Below are positions 24,899-31,952 of a stretch of DNA of 64,000 nt, in pieces; the first letter of the stretch is position 1, and each line of letters opens with the position of its first letter. Made by a program: the position numbers and the translations under genes. This stretch comes from Pontiellaceae bacterium B1224 (GTDB lineage Bacteria > Verrucomicrobiota > Kiritimatiellia > Kiritimatiellales > Pontiellaceae). The DNA is taken from assembly GCA_029432815.1 (NCBI GenBank), contig JAROBA010000016.1, positions 50,983 to 114,982 on the forward strand. The letters are read 5' to 3'. Below the pieces are notes generated by a model, which was not told where the DNA came from, did not search any database, and worked only from the letters and a program-made list of their open reading frames with translations.

Positions 24899-25552
24899 AT
24901 GAAAATAATTTATACGATGATACTCGGATTGATGGTCGCGGCTGTTGCAAGAGGGCAGTACGGTGAAGAGGAAGGCAATTTCACCATTCAGGCTTTGCTG
25001 GGCGGGGTGCAGTATGACGGGCTGGATTTCACGAGCCCGGACGGCACGAACACCACAGATATGGCCAGTCTTCCTCAGTTGGGCGGCGTCTGGAGCACGG
25101 TGCCAAAAGGCGATAAGTTATCATTCGGGCTGGAGTGCACCTTTCTGCTGGGGTTCAAGTTTGATGATACGTCTTACTACGCCGGAAATAATAATATCTA
25201 TGTTTCTGCGTCCAGTTACTTGTGGCTGATTGATTTTTCCGGTGGCGGCTATGCCAATCTGATGCTGGGAAAAAAGGCCCGGCTCTACGGGGCTGCAGGT
25301 CCGCTGATAATGCTCTCATTCTACGGCTCGAAACAGGAGTATACGAGCGGAACTCCCAATAGCTCCCAGTCGGAAACGGCCTATGGTTTTGGGGCGTATG
25401 CCCGTGCCGGACTGGAGTTTGAGGTGCACAACGGCGGTTATCTGGGTGCTGGAGTGCGCTGTAACTGGAGCAATATCGATTTTGATGCAGTCAGCAACAG
25501 TTCTGATGTCTCAGGAATCGCCGGCTTCATAACCTATACCGCCGGCCTTTAA
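24899..25552 (+). CDS. Outer-membrane beta-barrel protein
   Basis: A 217-residue protein; ATG 24899 behind AAAAGGA. Signal peptide MKIIYTMILGLMVAAVARG. Strands repeat polar/aromatic residues with Gly-rich turns (SFGLECTFLLGFKFDDTSYYAGNN, AYGFGAYARAGLEFEVHNGGYLGAGVRCNWSNIDF), and the chain ends FITYTAGL, as 8-strand OmpA/OmpW-like barrels do. An intrinsic terminator follows. Confidence 0.6.
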   Translation: MKIIYTMILGLMVAAVARGQYGEEEGNFTIQALLGGVQYDGLDFTSPDGTNTTDMASLPQLGGVWSTVPKGDKLSFGLECTFLLGFKFDDTSYYAGNNNIYVSASSYLWLIDFSGGGYANLMLGKKARLYGAAGPLIMLSFYGSKQEYTSGTPNSSQSETAYGFGAYARAGLEFEVHNGGYLGAGVRCNWSNIDFDAVSNSSDVSGIAGFITYTAGL

Positions 25553-25565
25553 TTCATCCTGCTTT

Positions 25566-25580
25566 TTCCAAACCTTGGAA
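25566..25580. repeat. Iterated palindrome TTCCAA-ACC-TTGGAA
   Basis: Perfect copy; its last four bases form the start of the terminator stem at 25577. Confidence 0.85.
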
Positions 25581-25614
25581 ATCCGGAGCATTCCGGGTTT
25601 CCATTTTTTATTTT
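25577..25614 (+). terminator. Intrinsic terminator after the barrel protein
   Basis: GGAAATCCGGA (25577-25587) pairs with TCCGGGTTTCC (25592-25602), one wobble, followed by ATTTTTTATTTT. Confidence 0.8.
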
Positions 25615-25750
25615 CAGTGCGGGACATTATGAACCGCGATGTGTTTTTCTCTCGTCATGCTCCATGTGCGTACGTATACGAATGCAGTAGCAACAATCAG
25701 GAGCAGTTGCAGAATAAGGCATGGAATGCTGAATACATATAAGTGGATAC

Positions 25751-27124
25751 ATGGTGAAACGGAGTAAAATTATTCGAAGATTGATCGGTGCATGCTTGCT
25801 ACTGAGCGTCCTGGCGGTCTACAGCGAAGTGGAGGACACCAACGTCGTTGCCGCTGCGCAGGCCGATGATGCCGCAAGTTGGGATTCGGTATTTACTCCC
25901 ACCAACCAGATTCCTTTTTACATTAATTTATACGAGCAAGACGGTTTCTATTATGAGGTGATGGAGGACAGCACCTATGATGGGAAGATTGTTACCAGTA
26001 TTTTTTCCGACAAGCGGCGGCTGACCGGTCGTCTCGGGGCAAAACTTTTTCTGGATGGAGCGTTGTATCAGCAAAAGGGGAGTCTGCCGGATGCGGATTC
26101 AAAATTCTATATCCGTAAATTGAGGGTGAATACCTATGGTCGGGGATATTTCCTGTCTCCGATGACTTACGGACTGGAGTTTGGAATCGCCGATGGGTCC
26201 TTCTTTTTCAACGATGGCTATCTTTGGTTCCACGAAGTGCCTTGGGTTGAAAGCGTAAAAATGGGGGTGTTTACGTCGCCGATGTCCATGTCGTCCCTGC
26301 AAAGCAGTTCCTCCACTCCGATGATGGAAAAAGCGGCTTCGGTGAATGCATTTGCTCCGGGCGATAAATTGGGGGTGCAGATTGGCGGGGCAACGCAGAA
26401 CAAGCGAGGGACGCTCTATGGCGGAATTTTTTCAGATGTCATTGCCACGGAAAATACAGCATCTGTAAATGATGCGTATCGTTTTGTGGGCCGTATGACC
26501 TATCTGCCTTTGATGGCATCGGGCACGAATGCAACATCTCGATTCATACATCTTGGGACGAGCTTTAGTTATGTTCATACCCCTGGTGACGATGTGCAGT
26601 ATCGAGCGCGACCGGAAAGTTTTCAGGCGCCTTATTTGGTGGATACAGGAATCATGCCGGTTAAAAATTCAACGATTGCCGGGGTTGAGGCGGCCAGTCA
26701 GACTGGCCCGTTATTGCTGCAGAGCGAGTTCTTCTATTCCCATGTTGGACAATTGAATGGTCCGTCGGTCGAATTTTGGGGCGGATATTTTACAGGAAGT
26801 TTGATGCTGACCGGTGAAACCCGGAAATATAATCGGAATGGGGGCTACTTTTCGGGCATTACCCCAAACCGAAAATTTTCTTTCGCAGATCGAAGCTGGG
26901 GCGCATTGGAATGGGCAACCCGTGTTTCATATATTGACTTAACCAGCAAAGTGATCGACGGCGGTACCATGGGAATTATCAGTTCGGGATTAAACTGCTA
27001 CATGACGGCGAGTAACCGAATCATGTTCGATGTCGCCGCAGCACATGTACGCAACCCTTCAGGTGTGCCTTCTGGTGATGGCATGTTGTATTATATCCAG
27101 TGCCGCTTTCAGGTTGAATACTGA
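25751..27124 (+). CDS. Phosphate-selective porin O/P-like outer-membrane protein
   Basis: A 457-residue protein with a signal peptide (LIGACLLLSVLAVYSEV). The segments SKFYIRKLRVNTYGRGYFLSPMTYGLEFGIADGSFFFNDGYLWFHEVPWVESVKMGVFTSPMSMSSLQSSSSTPMMEKA follow the OprP/OprO family plan, and the chain ends in an aromatic terminal strand (YIQCRFQVEY). It probably forms a porin for an anionic solute. It is monocistronic: a terminator lies upstream and the grpE promoter lies downstream. Confidence 0.7.
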   Translation: MVKRSKIIRRLIGACLLLSVLAVYSEVEDTNVVAAAQADDAASWDSVFTPTNQIPFYINLYEQDGFYYEVMEDSTYDGKIVTSIFSDKRRLTGRLGAKLFLDGALYQQKGSLPDADSKFYIRKLRVNTYGRGYFLSPMTYGLEFGIADGSFFFNDGYLWFHEVPWVESVKMGVFTSPMSMSSLQSSSSTPMMEKAASVNAFAPGDKLGVQIGGATQNKRGTLYGGIFSDVIATENTASVNDAYRFVGRMTYLPLMASGTNATSRFIHLGTSFSYVHTPGDDVQYRARPESFQAPYLVDTGIMPVKNSTIAGVEAASQTGPLLLQSEFFYSHVGQLNGPSVEFWGGYFTGSLMLTGETRKYNRNGGYFSGITPNRKFSFADRSWGALEWATRVSYIDLTSKVIDGGTMGIISSGLNCYMTASNRIMFDVAAAHVRNPSGVPSGDGMLYYIQCRFQVEY

Positions 27125-27253
27125 TCCTGTCTGCCGGACCGTGTGCGGACTCTCCGTTTCGATTCGCTTGAACAAAGCAGTACAATCACCAACGTCGGGC
27201 TGCATACAGTGGAAATGCGCTGACCGGTGCTGAATTTGCCCCCAATTGCCTGA

Positions 27254-27281
27254 TTGACACCACGCGCGTTTCGCGTATTTT
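27254..27281 (+). promoter_or_regulatory. Sigma-70-type promoter of grpE-dnaJ
   Basis: TTGACA (27254-27259), a 16-base spacer, then TATTTT (27276-27281), ending 32 bases before the grpE start. I see no CIRCE element (TTAGCACTC-N9-GAGTGCTAA). Confidence 0.6.
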
Positions 27282-27313
27282 TTCAAGCTCTGGAAATATA
27301 AAGGATTTTTACT

Positions 27314-27895
27314 ATGAGCAAAAAAGACAAATCTAAAGAAGAAGAGCTGAAAGCCGAAGAGGCAAGTGTTGAAGACGCTGCTGAAGCAGATGATCTTCCT
27401 GATACAGAAATCATCGAAGATGCTCAAACTATTCAGGCTGTTGAGGAAGAGGAAGAAGGCCTCCGCGACCAGTTTGTCCGCCTTCAGGCCGATTTTGCCA
27501 ATTTCCGCAATCGCACCCAGCGTGAGCGTATCGAACTCTATCAACGTGCCAACGAGGATCTACTGCTCGAAATTCTCCCGGTGCTGGATCACTACGAACT
27601 GGGCCTGCAGACGGCTGAGCAGCACAATGCCGATAAGGCCGTAGTTGATGGATTCAAAATGGTGTATGACCAGTTTCAGAATGTCCTGAAAAAATTTAAT
27701 CTGGAACCGATCGAAGCGGTGGGTCAGGAATTTGACCCTCATAAACACGAGGCGCTCACGCACATGCCGTCGGAAGAATATGCCGCGGAAATCTGCTCGA
27801 ATCAGGTGCGCCGCGGCTACATGTTCGGCGACAAACTGCTGCGGGCGGCGCAGGTGGTTGTTTCTTCCGGCCCTGCAGAAAAAAACGATGATTAA
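27314..27895 (+). CDS. grpE: GrpE nucleotide-exchange factor
   Basis: A 193-residue protein with an acidic N-terminus and the typical LRDQFVRLQADFANFRNRTQRERIELYQRANEDLLLEILPVLDHYELGL. The C-terminal beta wing reads FDPHKHEALTHMPSEEY...VRRGYMFGDKLLRAAQVVVSSGPA. It catalyses ADP release from DnaK, acting in the cytoplasm with DnaJ, whose gene is next (91 bases apart). dnaK is not in the window. Confidence 0.95.
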   Translation: MSKKDKSKEEELKAEEASVEDAAEADDLPDTEIIEDAQTIQAVEEEEEGLRDQFVRLQADFANFRNRTQRERIELYQRANEDLLLEILPVLDHYELGLQTAEQHNADKAVVDGFKMVYDQFQNVLKKFNLEPIEAVGQEFDPHKHEALTHMPSEEYAAEICSNQVRRGYMFGDKLLRAAQVVVSSGPAEKNDD

Positions 27896-27986
27896 TGAAT
27901 AGGGAACGCAGGTGGTGCTGCCCGTTTCTGGGCAGACGGTCCTGGACCCGATTTCATCTTTCATTCCCCGTATTTAGGAATAAGCT

Positions 27987-29156
27987 ATGGCAGAAAAACG
28001 TGATTACTACGAAATCCTGGGTGTCGACAAAGGCGCCTCTGACGACCAGATCAAAAAGGCCTACCGCAAGGTGGCTATGAAATTCCATCCCGACCGTAAC
28101 CCCGGCGATGCCAAAGCCGAGGAGAGTTTTAAAGAAGCCTCCGAAGCCTATGAGGTGCTTTCCGATGCAAACAAAAAGGCTAAGTACGATCAGTTCGGCC
28201 ACCAGGCCTTTGCTCCCGGCGGCGGATTCGGTGGTGGATTTGGTGGCGGTTTTCACGATGCCGGCGATATTTTTGAGCAGGTATTCGGGGGTGGGTTCAA
28301 CATCAACGATCTGTTTGGCGGCGGAGGCGGCGGCCGCCGCCGTTCCAACGGCCCGGCCCGCGGTTCCGACCTGCGCTACGATCTGGATGTAGACTTTGAA
28401 GAAGCAGCCCTCGGCTCGCATCGTACTTTGACATTGCCGGTTGCCGAAACCTGCACGAGATGCTCCGGCAGCGGCGCGGAGCCGGGTACCTCGAAATCCA
28501 CCTGCCCAACCTGCGGCGGACGCGGCCAGGTTTCCTCCGGCGGCGGCTTCATTCAGTTTTCCCAAACCTGTCCCACATGCGGTGGAACAGGTGAAACGAT
28601 TTCCAATCCCTGTACAGCCTGTAACGGTGCGGGCAGCATCAAGCAACGCAAAACCATCAAACTGCGCATTCCGGCCGGTGTGGAATCCGGTTCGCGCCAG
28701 CGTCTGCCCGGTAAAGGTGAAGCCGGCGCTCGCGGCGGTCCTTCCGGCGATCTGTTCATTGTATTCCATGTTCGCGACCATGAGCTGTTCAAACGCAGCG
28801 ATCTGGATATCTACTGCGAAGTTCCGGTGCCTTTCCACATTGCCATGCTCGGCGGCGAAATTCAGGTGCCGACGATTCACGGCGGGGCCAAGCTCAAGAT
28901 TCCTTCCGGTACCGAAAGCGGGAAGATTTTCCGTTTGCGCGGGCAGGGGGTGGAAGATGCCGCTCACGGCCACGGCAAAGGCGATCAACACACACAGGTG
29001 AAAATCGAAGTGCCGAGTCGACTCTCCGGCAAGGAAAAAAAGGCCATGAAAGAGTTGTGCGATAAACTGCACGATAACCACTTCGAAGAAACCATTCGCG
29101 TTCAGAAGCAGGCCGAAAAATTCTACGAGCGCAAAAAGAAACTCGAATCCGAATAG
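27987..29156 (+). CDS. dnaJ: Chaperone DnaJ (Hsp40, type I)
   Basis: A 389-residue protein. J domain with the HPD motif (KFHPDRNPGD) near residues 33-35; Gly/Phe region; four CxxCxGxG zinc motifs (CTRCSGSG, CPTCGGRG, CPTCGGTG, CTACNGAG) around residues 152-215; and the C-terminal substrate-binding region with LFIVFHVRDHELFKRSDLDIYCEVPVPF. All domains are intact. It is in an operon with grpE, and delivers non-native proteins to DnaK and stimulates its ATPase. Confidence 0.97.
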   Translation: MAEKRDYYEILGVDKGASDDQIKKAYRKVAMKFHPDRNPGDAKAEESFKEASEAYEVLSDANKKAKYDQFGHQAFAPGGGFGGGFGGGFHDAGDIFEQVFGGGFNINDLFGGGGGGRRRSNGPARGSDLRYDLDVDFEEAALGSHRTLTLPVAETCTRCSGSGAEPGTSKSTCPTCGGRGQVSSGGGFIQFSQTCPTCGGTGETISNPCTACNGAGSIKQRKTIKLRIPAGVESGSRQRLPGKGEAGARGGPSGDLFIVFHVRDHELFKRSDLDIYCEVPVPFHIAMLGGEIQVPTIHGGAKLKIPSGTESGKIFRLRGQGVEDAAHGHGKGDQHTQVKIEVPSRLSGKEKKAMKELCDKLHDNHFEETIRVQKQAEKFYERKKKLESE

Positions 29157-29165
29157 AATATCAGC

Positions 29166-29197
29166 CACTAAGCACACAAAGCTTCGTGTTCTTAGTG
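29166..29197. repeat. CACTAAG-type imperfect palindrome
   Basis: A 32-bp near-palindrome with arms starting CACTAAGCACAC and ending TTCTTAGTG, just after dnaJ. It belongs to the CACTAAG/CACAAAG-type palindromic repeats common in intergenic DNA of many bacterial phyla. Confidence 0.6.
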
Positions 29198-29229
29198 CCT
29201 TGAGCGTAGCGGGTGGTTAGGTTTTTTTG

Positions 29230-29943
29230 ATGAGAATTAATTCACTGGTCGGTGCAACGGAACTGGAGAAGGACATTGCTGTTCTCTCTCCGGAAGAATC
29301 GCATCATCTCGCGCGCGTGCTCCGTGTGCAGCCGGGGCAGGAAATCACCCTGTTCGACGGGCAGGGCGGCGTGGCCGAGGGCCTCATCGAGACGGTTTCA
29401 AAAACGGCGGTTGCGGTAAAAGTTTCCAACCATTGGAAACTTCCAAAGCCTGGAATTGAAATCGACCTGATTCAGGCCGTCCCGAAACCCGACCGATGGG
29501 AGCTCGTTTTGCAGAAAGCGGTCGAGCTGGGCGCCACCACCATTCGACCCGTGCTTTCAAAACATACTGACTTTAAACCGAATCCGAAAAAACAGGGTCG
29601 TTGGAGTAAGATTGTGCTCAATGCCGCCCAGCAGTGCGAAGTTCGCTGGCTGCCCGATCTCCAACCCTTGGAAAAATATGAAGCCGTACTTCCAACCCTT
29701 GGAAGCTACGACCTCGTGCTGATCGGCTCGCTCTACGCCGGAGCAAAGCCCTTCCGTGAAGTTCCAATCATTGGGAATAAGCGAGTCGCTATCCTGATCG
29801 GCCCGGAAGGCGATTTTTCCGAAGACGAGGTGCAGGCCGCCGTGGAAGCCGGAGCCATACCCGTTTCTTTCGGCGACCGCATCCTCCGCACTGAAACCGC
29901 CGCAATTTTTGGTTTAAGCGTGCTGGCCTATGAGCTACTTTAA
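29230..29943 (+). CDS. rsmE: 16S rRNA (uracil-1498-N3)-methyltransferase RsmE
   Basis: A 237-residue SPOUT-class enzyme. Landmarks are the N-terminal PUA-like part (SPEESHHLARVLRVQPGQEITLFDGQGG), then IEIDLIQAVPKPDRWELVLQKAVELGATTIRP. The SAM-knot motif is LIGPEGDFSEDEV, and RILRTETAA follows. The order and length fit RsmE. Four loops of the protein are encoded by iterated palindromes or near-copies (29424, 29441, 29659, 29690, 29762): five in one gene, the highest density in the window. ATG 29230; no strong SD is seen. Confidence 0.93.
   Translation: MRINSLVGATELEKDIAVLSPEESHHLARVLRVQPGQEITLFDGQGGVAEGLIETVSKTAVAVKVSNHWKLPKPGIEIDLIQAVPKPDRWELVLQKAVELGATTIRPVLSKHTDFKPNPKKQGRWSKIVLNAAQQCEVRWLPDLQPLEKYEAVLPTLGSYDLVLIGSLYAGAKPFREVPIIGNKRVAILIGPEGDFSEDEVQAAVEAGAIPVSFGDRILRTETAAIFGLSVLAYELL
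29424..29438. repeat. Iterated palindrome TTCCAA-CCA-TTGGAA
   Basis: Perfect copy inside rsmE; a one-mismatch copy (29441-29455) follows almost immediately. Confidence 0.85.
29690..29704. repeat. Iterated palindrome TTCCAA-CCC-TTGGAA
   Basis: Perfect copy inside rsmE; near-copies at 29659-29673 and 29762-29777 flank it. Confidence 0.85.
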
Positions 29944-29976
29944 GCCCCTCGATTTTTTAACCGGAACGTAATCATT

Positions 29977-30804
29977 ATGAAAACAACTGTAGTTGCTTTG
30001 GCCAACCAAAAGGGCGGGGTGGGTAAAACCACGACCTGTATCAATTTTTCAGCATGTCTTGCAGAAAAGCGGAAGAAAGTGCTGCTGGTCGACCTTGACC
30101 CGCAAGCCAATGCCACCAGTGGTCTGGGTTTGGAAAAAGGCTTCGGTTCCAGCATCTACCCCGCGCTGCTGGGCGAAACCGATGCGGCCAGCCTCATCAA
30201 GGAAACGGGCATCAAAAATCTCGATATCATCCCGTCCGAACTGGACTTGGCCGGCGCGGAAATCGCCATCGCCCGGCGCGATGACTATCTGCACCGCCTG
30301 CAGGAAGCCATGCAGCCGGTCATCGATAGCGATGTCTACGATTATATCATCATGGACTGCCCCCCCTCGCTCGGCATCCTGTTCATGAATGCGCTCAATA
30401 TTGCGCATGAAGTCATTATCCCGATTCAGTGCGAATACCTCGCGCTTGAAGGGCTGGGTGTGATGGTCGACATCGTCAACCAGATTTCCGAAGCCGGGAA
30501 CCCGAACCTCCACATCAGCGGCATTTTGATGACGATGTATAACGTAAGCACCAATCTCTCGCAGCAGGTCGTACAGGAAGTGGTGAAACACTTCGGCGAC
30601 CGCGTCTTCGAAACCCTCATCCCGAGGAATGTCCGTTTGTCTGAAGCGCCGAGCTACGGCAAGCCGGTCATTGAATACGATCCACATTGTGTCGGCTCAG
30701 CCGCCTATCGCAATCTGGCAAAAGAATTCATTAAACGCCGGAAGAAGGATGCCTCCGAAAATGATGCCCTCCCGACGCTCTCTAATGTGATTTCTCCCGA
30801 ATAA
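29977..30804 (+). CDS. parA: ParA-family ATPase
   Basis: A 275-residue protein; deviant Walker A KGGVGKTT near residue 10, VLLVDLDPQANAT (A'), YIIMDCPPSLG (Walker B-like) and PRNVRLSEAPSYGKPV near residue 220. This is a chromosomal-type ParA/Soj, partner of ParB in origin segregation. No parB follows in the window; the next genes are a convergent toxin-antitoxin pair. The start is clear: ATG 29977 is just before the conserved VVALANQKGGVGKTT. Confidence 0.93.
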   Translation: MKTTVVALANQKGGVGKTTTCINFSACLAEKRKKVLLVDLDPQANATSGLGLEKGFGSSIYPALLGETDAASLIKETGIKNLDIIPSELDLAGAEIAIARRDDYLHRLQEAMQPVIDSDVYDYIIMDCPPSLGILFMNALNIAHEVIIPIQCEYLALEGLGVMVDIVNQISEAGNPNLHISGILMTMYNVSTNLSQQVVQEVVKHFGDRVFETLIPRNVRLSEAPSYGKPVIEYDPHCVGSAAYRNLAKEFIKRRKKDASENDALPTLSNVISPE

Positions 30805-30827
30805 CCGGGGCTCCTGACAGTAGCGTT

Positions 30828-31298
30828 CTACTTCAGTTTACCCAGCACGCGCGCGTCTAAAGGAAGATCGATTGGCTCGCCGATTTCCAAGGTTTGGAAC
30901 TTCGGGTGGGCAGGATTGAGCAGAATGTTGGATTCAATCGGAACAATGGCGCTGGGCACCTGTAGGGCAATGGATGTCTGGCTTCGGATCCAGTGGTTTC
31001 CGGTCAACAGTGTGGAGGGGTGCGGAATCGGTTTGTTCCAATCTGCGGGAAGTGTGGCCGGATCTACGGCTTCCAATGCCGACTTCGGGACGGAGATCGG
31101 AATCGCCTGATACAGCTTGAGCGTTTCCTTAAACTCCAGGTGCACAATAATTTCAAGGATCGCCAGCGAAAGGGAGCCTGCGGTGTAAACCAGGGGGAAG
31201 CCTTCGGAATTCCACCGCCCGCCGGCCAGGCGCGCGCCCTCGCCGCTGAATGCGGCAGCTAAATAGTTTCGATGGACAAGTCGCCAGGCCGTGAGCAT
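30828..31298 (-). CDS. RES-domain toxin
   Basis: A 156-residue protein with RES-family landmarks: AWRLVHRNYLAAAFSGEGARLAGGRWNSEGFPLVYTAGSLSLAILEIIVHLE (an Arg, a Gly-Arg-W and a Tyr/Glu are the usual active-site positions) and the C-terminal NILLNPAHPKFQ. RES toxins attack NAD+ (established for the family). It is 12 bases after the Xre-type antitoxin gene and co-directional, as in known Xre-RES pairs. An iterated palindrome (30885) lies in its 3' part. Confidence 0.88.
   Translation of the reverse strand: MLTAWRLVHRNYLAAAFSGEGARLAGGRWNSEGFPLVYTAGSLSLAILEIIVHLEFKETLKLYQAIPISVPKSALEAVDPATLPADWNKPIPHPSTLLTGNHWIRSQTSIALQVPSAIVPIESNILLNPAHPKFQTLEIGEPIDLPLDARVLGKLK
30885..30899. repeat. Iterated palindrome TTCCAA-GGT-TTGGAA
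   Basis: Perfect copy within the RES toxin gene. Confidence 0.85.
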
Positions 31299-31310
31299 GA
31301 ATAATTCCGA

Positions 31311-31769
31311 TTAGTAAAATACACCGTGTTCTAGGCGGCGTAGTTGTTTTTCAACATCCTGTGCCCCGGGCTCGGTATCTGCATAATTCAGCGGAGTCAG
31401 CCCTCCAAAAATCTCCTTGGGAGCCGCAAACCAGCGCCGGGTCAGTTCGGCGTCCTGAAACAGGTTTTGGGCAATCTGGAAAAGGCGGGCGAGGCGATAC
31501 ACCCGCTCAGATTCATCCACATCCAGCCGACCGCTCTGTTTACGGCGGGCCAGGGTACGCATATTGATGTTCAGTGTGGCAGCCAATTCAGCGGCCGTGA
31601 CGCCGAACTCTTCGCGCAGCTTCTCGAAGCTGGCAGCAGGCAGGCCTTTTTTAATACGGCGGATGACCTGCTCCCGGCTGTCTATATGGCCGAAAATTGC
31701 AACGGGTTCTTCAACCATGAGCGTTTCATGATTTTCCTCTGCGGTAGGATAAATTACGGTTTTTTTCAT
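31311..31769 (-). CDS. Xre/MbcA/ParS-type antitoxin
   Basis: A 152-residue protein. A central helix-turn-helix is seen in FGVTAAELAATLNINMRTLARRKQSGRLDVDES, followed by the toxin-binding ERVYRLARLFQIAQNLFQDAELTRRWFAAPKEIFGGLTPLNYADTEPGAQDVE (DUF2384 type). ATG 31769 follows AGGAG. The gene precedes the RES toxin by 12 bases. It should neutralise the toxin and repress the operon through an upstream operator. Confidence 0.88.
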   Translation of the reverse strand: MKKTVIYPTAEENHETLMVEEPVAIFGHIDSREQVIRRIKKGLPAASFEKLREEFGVTAAELAATLNINMRTLARRKQSGRLDVDESERVYRLARLFQIAQNLFQDAELTRRWFAAPKEIFGGLTPLNYADTEPGAQDVEKQLRRLEHGVFY

Positions 31770-31777
31770 GGGCTACT

Positions 31778-31807
31778 CCTGTCATATGTCATTACTTATA
31801 AGACAGG
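31778..31807. promoter_or_regulatory. Possible operator of the RES/Xre operon
   Basis: Inverted CCTGTC (31778-31783) and GACAGG (31802-31807) flank TATAAG, which would be the -10 on the minus strand. This is where an autorepressing antitoxin would bind. Confidence 0.35.
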
Positions 31808-31952
31808 TGTCTCCTGATTAAAAGCATTTAACTCCATTTTTAGGCGTTTCCGTAAAACCTGGGAGATTGATGGTCGGCAATGAAGGAGGCAGTAAATTGA
31901 AGGTGTTTGAGCATATGCCTAAGGTTTGCAGATTCTGTCTTTCAGGTGTAGA

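Noticed and set aside
25628..25741. 37-codon ORF before the porin gene
   Set aside because: No Shine-Dalgarno and no protein-like pattern; not supported as a gene.
27125..27313. CIRCE heat-shock element before grpE
   Set aside because: No TTAGCACTC-N9-GAGTGCTAA is present; only an ordinary sigma-70-type promoter is seen.
27954..29177. Long open frame antisense to dnaJ
   Set aside because: It mirrors the GC-rich codon pattern of dnaJ, has no family resemblance, and dnaJ is certain.
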